From NCBI GenBank assembly GCA_018873245.2, contig JAEMBT020000008.1, forward strand, positions 7,594,238 through 7,658,237: a stretch of 64,000 nucleotides of DNA, in the 5' to 3' direction. The position numbers were made by a program, and so were the translations under genes. The stretch's first letter is position 1, and each line of letters opens with the position of its first letter. The stretch comes from Archegozetes longisetosus (lineage: Eukaryota > Arthropoda > Arachnida > Sarcoptiformes > Trhypochthoniidae). Under the pieces are notes generated by a model that was given only the letters and a program-made list of their open reading frames with translations, did not search any database and was not told the origin of the DNA. Of the stretch, positions 12,223 through 26,600 are shown in pieces.

Positions 12223-13580
12223 AAGCTGAACTTTAAGGTAAATATTTATAAATTATTCTGGTCTTTCAAACTTATGAAACACATTGAAGAATTTCTATTT
12301 ATAAGAGGTTAAACTGTGATTGAAAGCTGATTATTGTAAAATAAGGCTGCGAGCTTAAAATTTCAAGCATTATTATCTCTCAATAAAAGACTAAATAATT
12401 GACAATAGTTTACTTTTTGGAAAGATTCGTGACTTTTTAGATTCTACTAACTCATTTATAATCTCAGCGAATACTTATTTTTTATATATGCCTAAGTTTG
12501 TAAATTTTTAAAGCAATTATTTTTTCCTATCGTTGTTTTTCCATAGAAACATAGGATTAAGGATTAAAAATAAGAACCATTAGTTATAATAATAAGTTAT
12601 TTGATTATGCACACATTTAAAAATATTTAGGAGAAAATATTTGATGCAATATCTCCTTAAATTTAATTCAAAATATCTACTATTTTCTTTCGCAGTATTG
12701 ATAAAAACGAGGTGTGGTTTATGAAAATCTGTCACATATATATTGCTCTTTCAATGTTTTGGTCAACATTTACAAGAAAGTGATGGATTGCTATCAATTT
12801 CACCAAAAACTAACTATTTATTTGTAAGTTGAGACAATAGAGATTCATATTATTGTCTGAGTTCTATGAACTGTCATTCGACCCATTATTGCATCAATTC
12901 TCGTATGTTTAGAGGTCATTGATATGGTCATACTTGCCTTCACAATCATTTGAGAAACTTTCAGTTTCATTTGTTTTTTTCGTCATTGAATAACATTCTA
13001 TCTAAAGTATTCTCTGAAACTTTCGAGTCTAAATCGAATCGAGCGAACGTTCTGAATGAATAACGTCTTGATACAAAAAATTGATACTTGATACTTTTAA
13101 GTCTTCCTGAAAAACGTTTATACATGTGGTATAAAAATGCCATTAAGTTTCATAATAAGTGTCAAAGACTTTCCAAGCACGTAAAGACAAATGTTGGTAC
13201 AGTTGCCGAACAGAAAGTATCGTTGGTATAAAATCAGTTTTTAGTTTAATAAAGGATAGATGCTTGATATTGTGTCAGAATTTCGTGTTTCAAATATATA
13301 TTTCTCTAAAATGAAGTACTTTTAAAATTTGTCACAATTTTTCTATTAAGGAGTTAGTAACAGTAGAATATCTTCAACCACCACATTCTGATTCGAGTTT
13401 CCACAAATATGTCCATAAGCACTACCACTGAGATCTCAATCGACAGCTCTTAAAGATGTTAATTCATTTAAATCGTTCAGACTATCGTCTGAAACGTTTG
13501 TATTGAATTACGACTAATTAGTAAGTATTTATTCATTTATTATTAGTCCCATAAATTCAATATCTGTATGAATTTATTAT

Positions 13581-13892
13581 TTAGATTCTTGTTAATTTAT
13601 ATTTTGATTTAATGAAGAAGTTCTGCCATTGAGAACAAACGTGACTTATATTAATAATCAGGCTTTCATAAGTCGAGAGATTCAGTCCTTTCAAAACTAA
13701 AGTTGTCTTGAAGTCGACTCTGATCTCGAAGTGCAAACTGGAGGTAATCCTGAGTTCTGGTTCAGAGAAGTAGATATTGCTTGAAGTAAAGCCAAGTCCT
13801 ACACCACTTGTTGGATGCAACTCTACTGAATCGGAAAAAGTATTTACTGATTGAGAATCAGTGAAGAAACAACTAATACTTGAAAAAATCAT
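13581..13892 (-). CDS. Orphan open region, possible decayed tail exon
   Basis: An open - strand frame of 103 codons has a Ser/Thr-rich first half, then a more mixed half, and local composition less AT-rich than its surroundings. No upstream exon of the membrane family was found on - between here and gene C. I do not recognise a function; it may be a leftover tail exon or simply chance. Confidence 0.2.
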   Translation of the reverse strand: MIFSSISCFFTDSQSVNTFSDSVELHPTSGVGLGFTSSNIYFSEPELRITSSLHFEIRVDFKTTLVLKGLNLSTYESLIINISHVCSQWQNFFIKSKYKLTRI

Positions 13893-14807
13893 ACATTCGA
13901 GGTTTTCTCATTTCATACGGATACGATTCTGTCGAATCGTTACTCTGAATACTCAACGCGTCTATTCGTGCCAAATCTTGAATTTGATCACAACTTTCTT
14001 TTTTCTTATATACTAATATCTTTTGCCACAAATTCTTTTCTAATTCTTATTCTTTCTACCATTGAGGCGAGAATTTGTGCGAAGTATCAATTGTTGTCTC
14101 AGTCCATTGAAATCATTGATAACTGGAGAACTATCAAAATCCAATTAGATATTGTATACAATGTTTTGAATGACTTGTTAATAAAGAGAGCAATAATTAT
14201 GAAGCTATGACCATTCATGCAAACATTCAAAGCAGAACTCATACCTACAAATATCTGCTAAACCTTTTTTTCTTATGCTTTCCAAACAAACCAAATATTT
14301 CTCTTTTAAACCTATTTTCGGTACTTTGGAATCGTTGAAAGCTATTTTATCAGACTTATTTTGCTATCTTTTGATGATACTTCTTTGATTTGTATTTTCG
14401 ATTAGATGACAGGACTTTGAGCAAATTTATTTCTTAAATTTGCAATATGCCTAACTACATTTGGACGCAAGATGTCAGAATGAGTGAGAACTAAAGATGT
14501 CAACACTTTATCGAGAGAAAGCTGGAGAAAAAATTTCATAAGGGGAATCATGGGACTATTTTTCAGAGTTATTACTAGTGAGTTAAAAATCTAAGCAGGG
14601 ACTGAAGGATAAACTTATAATCTGCAACTTCATACCTGCAATAGAGGATGGACGTCATGTCTGAATACTGGAGAGCTGGCATCTCTAGTGAAGACAAAGA
14701 TCCCTATAGCGTATAATTATTTGAAACATTTATAAGGTACTGATAATAGCGCTAATCATACACATTCACTTATTGTTGGCTTTGGCTACCATTTGTATTG
14801 ATTAACT

Positions 14808-15035
14808 ATGATGAGCAATTTTCTACTCACTTTGAACCTGTCGATCAACAAGTTATTTAAGTTAAAAGAAGAAGATGGAGAGGGAGAGATAAGAAAATGT
14901 GACAGTTTACCATCTGATTCCAATGATACTCCGATAACTTTGTTCGTTTCGCGTTCAGTTGGAAGATCGTCTGCAGTGGAATCAGCTGACTCTCTGGTCA
15001 CTGGTTTTAGTTCTAGTTTTATCAGTAAAAAATGA
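14808..15035 (+). CDS. Orphan Glu/Ser-rich tail-like ORF
   Basis: On + the frame K-E-E-D-G-E-G-E ... ends in F-S-S-S-F-I-S-K-K and TGA. An acceptor-like TTATTTAAG before T-T-A-A-A-A puts it in phase 0, as for the tail exons of genes B and C. The reverse strand is also open over nearly the same bases (15050-14786), also Ser/Glu-rich, so strand is undecided. No partner exons were found on either strand. Confidence 0.25.
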   Translation: MMSNFLLTLNLSINKLFKLKEEDGEGEIRKCDSLPSDSNDTPITLFVSRSVGRSSAVESADSLVTGFSSSFISKK

Positions 15036-17629
15036 TTCTTCTCTTAGCCTTAACATGAGTAGCATTATAGCTTTGAAGTCACTCAATGATGATTTGAAAA
15101 TCAATGCAGTTGTCGATAAAGTTATTTCATGGTCCAAAACACATACTTTGAGTAAAAGCATATGCTCGAAAAATAGCAGTTGTTTCTTTATTATTCAGTG
15201 CTGAGAACATATTTGCTCTGCAAGAGCTCAATGATTCCTTCTCACTGAAATGTATTAATCAATCGATTGGTCATCAGAGAAATGATAACGGATTCAACAC
15301 TTGAAGAAACAGCTTATGACTCACTTGCGTTACATCATTGAATCAGAATTGGAAAGCGTGATAATCATGAGAAAATAACCGAAATGTTAAGATTGAGCTA
15401 TAATTTTCTCAATAAACCTGAATCTAAAAAGACAAAGCTTGGATCAGCAAATAAGCTAAGCTTACAGCAAAGTCCTGTATCGGTCGACTAATAGATCCAA
15501 CTGCAATTCTAATAAGTATAAGTCTGACCACGAAGGTTCCTATTTTGAAAAAATTCTATCAGCTAAATGGTATGTTGTCATGTCTAAAAACGATACCTAG
15601 AAATGCTGATCACCATTTCCTAAATGGAGTTATACTAAATTCCTAAACAATACTAGGCTATTGTTGCTTAAGACATTAAGAATTTATATAGTACAAGACA
15701 AATAACTTGAACTTATATGAAACAACGATACTTTTCAGTTATTCTATAGATTAAAACCAACCAATTTATTCTCAGCAGTATTTTTATCTTTGTACATGAC
15801 TGCTAATTTGTTTTATTCTAAAAGGCACATATATGTAATTATAAGCTGTATCCTATAATATGCTTGCGGAATGAATATTCAGATATAATGAGATTATTTT
15901 CAGTATTTGGAGCTTATGCACACTACAATCTTTTCTAGAATCTTGATTGCAATCATTTCTGGAATATTCTTTTGATTTGATAATATTTGACATTATTCTC
16001 GTTGCATAATTTATTAAATTCAATGCGTAGTACGTGTTATACTATACAATTATTCTAACATTCTTTCGCTTTAAGTGACAAACATTCCACTTCTAAGATA
16101 TTAGATCAGGATTTATTCTGGACAAAAACCTAAAAGGAAGATTAAACGGTATTTTTAAATATTGCTTGATTCTGGGAATGTCGTACCCATTTCGGGACGT
16201 CTGATCACTCAGAGTGTATAATCTTATAAATTTTGTTCAGTTCGATAATACAAGAATGATCAAGTCTTTGAATATATTATTTAGTTATTTGAAATTCGGA
16301 AAATTTAAAATAATTGTAACTGATATTTGAAATTTCATATCGCTTCAAGTTATTTCACATCAATAATATGTGAAGAAAAATTTAATGGATATCCAAGCCA
16401 TGTGCTTATTGTTTTAGTTTCAGCAATAGTATGTTAGAATCAAATAAGACATTGATGTGTTGCACAACTTCATAATTTGACTTTTGGTCTGAAAAGATGT
16501 AGATCAAATAATCTTTGTATAAAGTGAATTCTTCTGAGATGATAACATTCTTTAGGCTCTCGTCACTTTAGACTAATTTAAATTCCATTTTTGTCCGAAT
16601 AAAGCAATGGACAAAATAGAAAAGTAATAATATAACTTGGAAAAGAATTTAATTCGGAATAAATGGAATTTTACTGCTCTTTTCAGTTTTAAGCCTAAAG
16701 TAACAAATGTTGAGCTAAGCTTCTGTAGAATGGATCGCTATTCATACCAATAAGGTTTCAACAAGAGATATTTTCATTAAAGTTTATCTAATGGTGGATT
16801 ACACAAAAAGACTAATTGTTTTTTTCTATAAACTTTTAAAGCTTTAACAATTGTATTAGTAATGAAGCATCGGATACATTCTAAAATACTAATTATTTTA
16901 AACAAGTTGACCATTAATTTCAACAATGAATCGATTGCTTCTAAGAGAAAGTAAACTTTTATCCTATCACAACTTTTATGATCTAATGGATTCTAATATG
17001 AAGGCTTTATCCACAAATGCAACTAAATTTTGATTATTTCTTCAATTGAATTATTTGAACATTTATCAGACTTAGAGTTGACAACGTTCTAAATCTTGTG
17101 CTTATTTTCTTCTTTATTTGACCAAAACTTTTACATCAAAAAGTTTTCTTAATCAAGAAAGTTAGCATATTAATCAAATATGATTTGTTAGACTTTATAC
17201 TAATATAAAATCACAATTACACCAAAATTTTAGAAATCAATTAAACACCAAACTTAGGGAATAAGTACTTAATAATAAAGTCAAAAATTCAAAATATTCA
17301 TCGTAAATTTAATCAAATCGTAATCAAATCATTTTGATTGTTCAAAGATATGGTATGAGAATGAGAAGTCTCATGGGATCGGACACTATTCTTAAACAAC
17401 AATAATAATGATATCGAGCTATGAGTTCATAAAACAAATCAATATTTCTGGGAATCAAATTCCAAATTCATTTTTTAAATCTCATGAAAAATGTAGTAAA
17501 ATCTGATTTAATCTTACATAAACTTTATGATAGTCTTAACGAAAATTCATAAAACATGACGTTTGAAAGAAAACTATCAATACTGATAATTCATATGATA
17601 AATGACTCTTTTGATTGAATTCATTCTGT

Positions 17630-17635
17630 TTTATT
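17630..17635 (-). terminator. AATAAA poly(A) signal for gene C
   Basis: Read on -, AATAAA lies 56 bases past the gene C stop codon, a normal distance for an animal 3' end. Confidence 0.4.
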
Positions 17636-17691
17636 ATTCGAAGAAACGTTATTAGAAAATTAGCGTCAAACTCAATCTTTTCTCATTGTTC

Positions 17692-20600
17692 TTAGTGTGG
17701 AGTCACAATAATGCGAACTTCTTCGTCAACAATACTTGTACGTCGAGCGTCGTCGAATATTGAGCTTAAATCAGTTGATATTCTCGACCTCATCGGTGAT
17801 GATGAAGTACTTCCAGGCGATGGAATGACTAAATACCCGAAACTCGGTTTGTTGTTAAGCGGAGAGTCATTAGCTGAGCTCGATTTGTATGATATTTCTG
17901 TATTTGGAACTTGTAAAAAGTTTCGCTGTTGTACGGCTAGCTAGATATCAAAATTGATCTTAGATTTAGTTTTCTCTCTTTAAACTTTGGAAGTGGATAA
18001 CATCTTCTATGCATGAGATGTTATTTAATAAAAAGCTTAATTTTATCAATCCGTAAACTATATACTGATGAGCTAAGCGCCAAAACTCATAAAAAGTAAT
18101 ATAATTGAGCTTCTTTCCATCAATTTTTTCAATTTTAAGATTTTTATATTTCAAACGAGCTTTTCTGATGATAATTTGATGTTTTATATAAGGAGCTACT
18201 ATCGGATGTCCCATAAGTCCTATATCTGAAAAGAGATTATATTTTGGAAAGCGCATGACTCACATTAAATTCATGAAGAGTTGAACAAATGTGGTTTTGT
18301 AGAGATAAGGATTCAAGACCTACCCTGTTAGGCCACGGTAGCCCTGATTTTCTGTTAATCTAATCAAATTGTTTCAAAACTCTGTTATCTTCAGCTTAAA
18401 AATCATACTCTAGTACAAAATGACACGTATTTGTTCTTTATCCGTTACAAACTTTGAGTTCTCGAAACAACAAATTTCTTATGAGTTTTACTCTGTTGTG
18501 TATTCGGCGTGAATGATTCGCTTTCAATAATACAAGTTTCAGTAATAGAACTTTTGGAACGCCATATTATTAAATTATTATTAGTATGAAATGTTGGTCC
18601 AAACTAAATTTTACTTGTAAAATTTAGAATTGAATTCATCTTTTAGGGTGGTTTTGCAAAAATTCATTCATTTCATGAAATAAAATGAAATTATATGCTT
18701 ATAGCACACTAATGCTCAGCTCGTTATCTATTTTCACGATAAATTCCGTATGACTACGACTATATGTATGAAAAATCCTTTATAAACTTTAAAAAAGCAC
18801 TTTCCAATCAAATTCACATATATATACATGCAAAATCTTTTGAATTATTAAGGATTCACTGATTTTCATCCTATCCACTAATAAACTAACGTCAGAACTA
18901 ATTTTTCCACATTTGACTGATAAATATGAACATCTAGTTGATTAATATTTTTAGTCACATTCTATACTTACTCTTTGCTGAAACTTTTTCTGACATGCGA
19001 AACCTCTGCCGTCTTTGTATTCTTGATATTGAGATATAACACATAATATGGAGTAAATCTATTAAGAGAAAAATTTTTTGGGTCATATTGTATTTCTATC
19101 TAATAGATGTTCGCTCCATTATGAACATAATTAATTAATGTTAAACAAAGGAAAAAGCTTTTATTGTTATTGTATTACAAGTTTAGACAAAATTCGTTTC
19201 ATCAATTATGCTATTGATTAAATGTTAAGCTCTTTTGTGACAGAATGAGTGCACTCTCGAAATAGAGCTTCTTTAGAAGTGAATATCTCTTTCCACCATA
19301 ATTAGCATTTCATTTATAGTATAACAAAATATTGTAATCATATTAATATTAGTCTCGATGTATACTTACATTAATTGCACATATGATTAAGTCAGTGGTG
19401 AAGAATACAATCGTATGTGAATGAAATTGCTGCGAATCAAAGTTATTTATCATCAGAAATGATAAGCTTAAGCGAATACATTGCATAAAAAAGTCGTTTT
19501 TATGCTAAGGAGTACTCACTGTTTCATTTATTATGTAAATACAAATGACAATGTCTAAGATTGTTGTCAGTGAGATACTTATTATCCATGGTACCAGTAG
19601 TCTTGGATTATCCTTAATTATGAACAAATAAGAGGCTTTTAGTTACTAGAGTCAAGTTTTAGGAGTTTCTTGTTAATAATCTCTAGTTATACAGTCCGTT
19701 TTTAAAACTAAACTCAGATTTTGCAGTTAATCGCTTTTAGAAATGTGAGTCAACAGTGAAATCGCTTACTCATTCACTCAAGTTTGAATGTATCAAAATA
19801 AACCTTTAATAATGAATTATTAGGGGTACCATTTAACTACCGCGCATACTATAACAAAAACTAAATTTTATTTTTTAAAAAAGTTGCAAGAGTTCAATCA
19901 ATTATATAATCGTCTTCTTGATGATGAGAACTACCCATCTATCGACTGAATTTTGTCCAAACATCATTGTCCACTAAGATCGGTCGGCCAGGTCTCGGGC
20001 GGTCTTCGGGACTACGGTCATCGGAACGGAACCGACTACACCATTTCTGGGATTGTCGGACACTTATCACTTGGCCGTAGGTTCCACAAATATTATTGGC
20101 GGCCACAGTGGCATTTGATCCGCGATCGAACTCATACATCAAACATTGTTTGACATGACTCTTATCGGGAATGTAATCGGACATTGTTAGGACACTATTA
20201 GGGAATTACTTTTTACACTAAATTGAAGTCAAATATGTCTACTTTTATTTGAGAAACGAAAATTATTTGTAAACAAATGCTTTCCCTCCGTAGACAACAC
20301 TATAATTATATATACAAAATGCGCGGTAATTAAATGGTACCCCTAATATAATCTTACAAAGTTATTTCAGAACTGTAATCCTACAAAGCAGAGTTTAGAT
20401 ATGTAAAAATTAATTTATAATTAATCACAACATATGCTGAAAGTGCTGACTATTATTTTCTAAACAAAGTTCAACTCTTTTAATCATATTTTCTGAAACC
20501 TTTTTAAGTGTTTGAGAACTTTTTTTTATTTCATTTCTTATATTTGTCTTTAACTCTTCTAATGTTTTTGGGTTCGAGCGTACACTTTATTTTTGAGATG

Positions 20601-23600
20601 AGACCATAATAAATGAGTTTTCAAAATAAAAATTCTTTTGTTATGAACACCGTTTTTATGATTAAAAGTGTTTTTAATTCAAAATGAATGACTAAGTGAT
20701 CAAATTTTGTTTTATATGTTTTAAACTGACTCATTAGTAAGTTCTGATTCATGAGTAATAATAAAGAAAAATTGTTATAAAGATTTGAGTTTAGTTTTAA
20801 AAAAACGGACAGTAGAACAGTTTTTAGTGTACATGATTCGCAAAATCCTTGAAGTAATTCAAGTAGAATTTCATGTGTATGTATAGTTCATAGATAAATA
20901 ACTTGTTTGGTAACTACTATCTTAAACTACTAGCTATTTAGCAAAATTAATTCTCTCAAGTTATGTCAACTTCTAACAAGCTTTGAATTTATAGTAGACT
21001 TGTTAACAGAATAAACATTACAATTTTTGCATTGTTCACATGTTCGACATTTAACTCATTCTTCACTAACCTTTCGGAAAGCTTTTGTATTCCTAGCATT
21101 ATATTTGTTTAAGCTATTGAATAAATCTCGAAACTACAAAACACTACAAATTATTTTTCTTTAAACTTAAAGCTATCATAGAGTGTAAGGCATTTCTATT
21201 GCTTCAAAAGTTTTCTCGTTTTTCACACACAAATAGATAACTATTGCATGAAAAGTGACAGAAAACTCATTTCGAGTATATCATTCTTGAGAGCGTTGTC
21301 TAAATGTTATTCAACTCCTTTAGTTTTGCGTGACTTACAGCTACGAGTCCGACAATGAGCAACACTGATGACACGACGGACGCGACTGAGAGTATAAGCA
21401 TTGCTAGTGATGCTGCAAATAGTACTGCAGAGAGAATTAGTAGAAAAACTATTTTAGCAGATCACAATTGTTTAGGTTAAGAGGAACATACAAATATTAT
21501 TTAATGATTGTTCAGATGAACCACACTTTCTATTAAATTATTAATTTGATTCATCATTTTTATCATGCTATGATTTTTTTTTTTTTACTAGTATTTGAAG
21601 TAAAGTTTTATATACTTTTTTGACAGGCATTAGAGTTTATTTTGTCTATACTTTATTTGGTCAAAATTCAGAATCTCTAAATTTAGTTTCAATTTGTTTC
21701 TAAATAAAAATGTTGTCTAAACGATAATTAAATAAATTGCAACTAAAAATTGTTAAAATGCAACATTTATGGTAAAAGTTAATATTAGGTTTATTTTATG
21801 AAAAATTTCATTATATGTTTTTCAATAATTTAGAGAACAAAAATTTTGAGTTTAGAGATTTTGAAACTAGAGCAAATGGAGTGTTGCCATCATATAAATT
21901 AAGTGATCCTCAAAAGTCCTCAGGGATTCTTTCTCAGCACATTAACAATGAGAAATCTTTTTTCAATGTTCACATAAATTCTTTAGAATTCGTTCCCTTT
22001 TCTTCTCATTTAGATGAATCAAAAAAGAAGAAGAGAAAAAAGTTAATCAAATGTTTCATTCTCTTCCTTAAAAATTATTTATGTCCTTTTGAAAGAAATC
22101 AATTTCTAAGACATAATGCATTCCAAAGTCGACTGAGTGTAATGTGCGATACTTTTGAGGATAACTTTCTATGAATATCATAGCATATGAAAGTCAGTGA
22201 ACAGAACATTGAACTAATACTAAAATGATTGCAGACCTGGTTGGTTGAGAACAGTGTTCACATGAAAGGCACATGTCATAAATACGATGATATAGAAAGC
22301 CTGCAAAATATATTACAAGAAGTAATCATTGAATGATTAATGGTTTTTGTTTGATGAATAGCCTAATTATACGATTGCATAAAGTAGGTTTGTATAGTGA
22401 TTCATTCAATTCTATTGGTATATTTGTGTTTAAGACTTCTATAGAAAAAGTCATGTTAACTCTTTATTTATACAGCACATTATCAAAGCTTAATATTCAT
22501 TACAATTGGTTTTTATGTTGTATTACGAAAAAGGGAAATACTATTTATATTGATGTATAAGGCTTAAGTATAAATCGTTTTTGTCCAAAAAAAGTCGCAA
22601 AATATCAAGAGTTCTTGTATAAAGTTTTCAGATCTTCTCTCGAATCATTAATAAAGTTTTTGTTGCAGCTTAAAGGACTTCTATCTCGAGGATAGAAATT
22701 GTTTTGATAAAAATTTTGTTATATTTTTCCGCCTTTTTTGATAGTAGACAGCTTTTACCAAAACCGATCAAAAGACAGATTTGATGTCTGTATGTATTAA
22801 GTCATGAGAGATTATTTGTTGAGAAATAAGTTCAGAACAATTGGACTCCCATATTGCGAGTGAAACTTTTTATTTATTTTTCATGTGTTTTGATGCTTTA
22901 TAAAAATCAATGATTGATAGCAGGAAAACATTTTTTCATGTACTATCAATTATATGAGCCAGATGGGAAGGAATCGAGATTTCGATTCCATGTTGAAAAG
23001 TTTTCTAATCAGTAGGTATTTGAGAAATCACAGTGGGGGAATGGATTCGTGACCTGTGTGTGCATTCTCAAAATCTTTATTAACTCTAAATTAAAAGTGT
23101 AACTAAACAAAATTCTGGAAACTTAATTTTAGACGAGATTCAGTTATAGTTGAGTTCATTTATTAAATTCTTCTGGATTTTTCACGTTTCGATAAAACAT
23201 TGAGATATATTCTAACCTTAATTATGAGAGTTAAATCAAAATTAGATTTTTCGCCTCATTCACAATTTTAATTAAAAGCATGTTTTCCTATAGAGGAACG
23301 CATATATCAGTTATTTCTATTCGTGAATAGGATTTTGGTTAAGTGTGATTTGAATTATAAAAGTATAAAAGCATCATTTAAGCCTAAACAGTGTGAGACT
23401 TGAAATAAATAAATATATTGACCTCTTTCCAAACAGCATCTCATGGTACAGAATCACTAGAATATTTCTTGAGATCAAAACAGATTCAGTAGAGATCTTG
23501 TTACTCAAAAACTTAGCTTATGAAAAAATTTGATACAAGCATCATATGAACAAACACTCATTTGTTCTCATGCATCCCAAGCCATTAGAACTTTGATAGC

Positions 23601-26600
23601 TTGCCCAATAAACTCAATACTTAATCAATAAGCTGAACAAAGCATATAGTAATGGCTATGATAATTGGCTAAAAACTTCATAAGCAAACCTTTTCAAGCT
23701 TTTTATTTGAATCAATTGCAATTCTGTCACTGTAAAGACACAGCAATAAAGGTTATGTACTTCCAGAAGTCATTTCCCTGAGCCAATAACTAAAGCTTTT
23801 TCTCTCACTATTTATCATTTGCTATGGGCTTCATGTCATTATTAGATTGCCATCAATTGCAGTCTTACCAATAGATTTCTTCATAAATCGCAAGCGTTGA
23901 TGACACAAATTCTGCACTCAATCGGATTCACAGCGCGTTTCACAGAATTTTGATCTCTAGCTCTAAAAGCGCATAACTTTTATAGATTTTCATATGAGAG
24001 TCAAGACAGCAGGGAGTCAAAGAAATAGGAAATAGTTTTATGGAGCTTTCGGTGTATCTCATAAAAAATACCTTATGAAATACTTTGCAATCATTTTAAT
24101 GATTTTGTTTACTGTTTAAATTGGATTATAAAGTAATATAAGTTTCATAAACTTCGCTAAAGTGAAATATTGACAACACAAATAGCTTATTTTCTTTTTT
24201 ACCTTCACAAGCTTGAGTTCAGATTCGACTAATCTGTTTTAAAAATGTTCAGAATAGCGTGCTTTCACGCGGATTATGATTATTTTATGCTTATATGGTT
24301 TAGACTTTCTCTTTAAAACTGCTTCAAAATCTGCACTAGCTTTATCATTTTTTTTGAAGCAGGATATTAACATTTTTGCTGAAAAGTTGTGCATTTCTGA
24401 GCTGAGTGTGATAGATTGGGATTCCGAAATTGAATTTCATTTTCTTGAAGAAATCTTGAAAAATCATTCAGTAGAAATTCAATCTGGAATTAGGGGATCA
24501 TAAATTGTATTATAAATTAGAAAACTAAACTGAACTAACTTGGAAGTTATTGAAAATCAATTCAAACTTATTGGTGAAAACTAAGATTTTTAAAGTATGC
24601 TTTTCTAAGCTTAAAACTCGAAGCAAATTTCATAGCCTTTCAAACTTTCACTCATTTTCACCGCAATTGATGTTCTTATTTCTACTTGAAATTTATTGAA
24701 TGTTCCATAAATTTTCATCTAATTTTACTCAGAAAATAATTTTGTTCTTAAAATTAGATATAAAAGCATTACATGTGATGAATATTTGATGTAAATTATA
24801 ATTAAAGTAAACTTTCGTGCATTGCATGAGATACCAAATGACAAACGGTAATAATAAATTTGAAATTATCCTAATACCAGTATAACGGTTTATTTGCTTT
24901 AAACCAAAATTTATAGCAAGAAAGAGCTATAAAATACTGCATATGATGATTAACTAGATCAAAAAATGAATAAATAGTGTTTTCTTATGCTTGAAGTAAT
25001 GCATAACCCTTTAGGAAAAGATATCAAGTTATTCCATAACAACGAGTGCTTCAATTAAGAAACTTAACAGTGATTTCAAGATAGTGCTACTCAAACGAAT
25101 AGAGTAAGGATGAAGTTCTTATTGAGAAACATAGCAATTGATTACCAGTCAACTTGAAAATTTATTTAAATCGATAGCAATTCTCTTATTTAGAAAATGC
25201 TAAATTTCATTCAAATAACAAGAAAGTAAGTCAATTTTGAGTGAATCTATTAAAAAGATTGCTAGATTTGACACTTTTGTCAAGTTGTCTCTCGATTTTA
25301 AGAATACTCTAATAAATCACGATTTCATTGAAAGTTCTTATCTTAAAGAGATGACAATTACTGTCTCAATTAAAAATAGTCAATAGTCTAAAAGGTCAGT
25401 TGATTTGGCGTTCGATAGTTTGTACTATCTTTGTTTGAGACACCAGATTGTTTTTTAGGATGGAAACTTTTAATAAAATTGTTATTTGAAAGATTAGTCT
25501 TGAAATCAGATAGGATTTGGCAACAAAATTCAGAATTTCTTTTTGGAAATCTAAAACACTTTGAAGATGAAGAGAAGCTTTTAATATGATTTAGTTTTAT
25601 GTGAAACTACAATCTGAAAAGAAAAAAAATCAACGAAAAGAATTGCTTTTCTTTCAAATGATGAGAACATCTGAATAATGTACCCAAAAATAAATCAAAT
25701 TAAAAAACTTTTCAACAAAGGATCTAGTGCAGAAAAAATAACAAATGTAAATAAGACAATTATCTAACAGTGGATAGACCAGAAGAAAAATGTAAAAATT
25801 ATACTCGAATACAATAAATGAAAGCAATTTTTTGCATTCAATGTATGTCTTCAATGTGTCCCAAATATAAAACATTTTAACAATTCAGTGAAGATTATGT
25901 CTGTTATTACTTTTGGGCATCAAAAGTAACCTTTTGGTTTTATGAAACTGAACTTTCTGTTGAGTGAAAATTTTAAATAACAGATAAAAATGGAATAATT
26001 TTATCCGCTCAAAAATTGAAATATGAATCTTTACCCTATCTATAGGAGTTTATGTAGATTCTTAGAACTTATAATATTGAAAGATTGTAAACAAAAACTT
26101 AATTTATAGTTTCGGTTCAGTTCACATAGATTTCCATAGTATAAAAACAGTATACTATGAAAACGGATATTGGAATAATTTAAATGATTACTAACTATTT
26201 GCCCCTCAAAATATGATACAGAATATTTTCACGTAAAAAATGATTTTAATTTGAGTTAAAGATAAATATTTTAAGATCTTACGGTAATTATAGAAGTTCA
26301 TACTGTATTTATTATTTTAAGTAATTAAAGCTTATGTAAAGTACAATTTTAGCATCAATTTTTTAAAATAACAATAAGTTGTGAATCCTGTTATTTAGAA
26401 ATACTTATTAATACTTTATGAATGAAAAGTTTCTCTATTACTTCCTTTATGTCTTAAGTGTAACTTCTGATTAAAACTTTTTTCCAAGCAATAAATTGTA
26501 TTCACAAACATAGAAGTTATAAATGTTTTTATAAAGCCATTTTTCTCTTCTCTTAATTGTTATCTCTTAGGATAGAGTCGTATTTCATATCAAGAGATTT

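Larger units (their letters stand above)
12223..17691. other. Intergenic DNA between gene A and gene C with orphan ORFs
   Basis: I recognise no complete gene here. Two stretches stay open and look somewhat coding: 13581-13892 on - and 14786-15050 on either strand (listed separately). The rest is AT-rich sequence with dense stops in all frames and no repeat boundary that I could define. Confidence 0.5.

Noticed and set aside
17711..17944. + strand 77-codon ORF
   Set aside because: It is the shadow of the gene C tail exon (17925-17692 on -), which joins in phase 0 to exon 6.
19953..20153. + strand 66-codon ORF
   Set aside because: Antisense of the mariner transposase fragment.
21341..21480. 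+ strand Ser/Thr-rich open frame (T-S-P-T-M-S-N-T-D-D...)
   Set aside because: The reverse strand is exon 3 of gene C, with correct acceptor, donor, phase and the same 86-nt length as in genes A and B.
26128..26162. Short palindrome CATAGTATA...TATACTATG
   Set aside because: Nine-base AT-rich stems are expected by chance in this composition.
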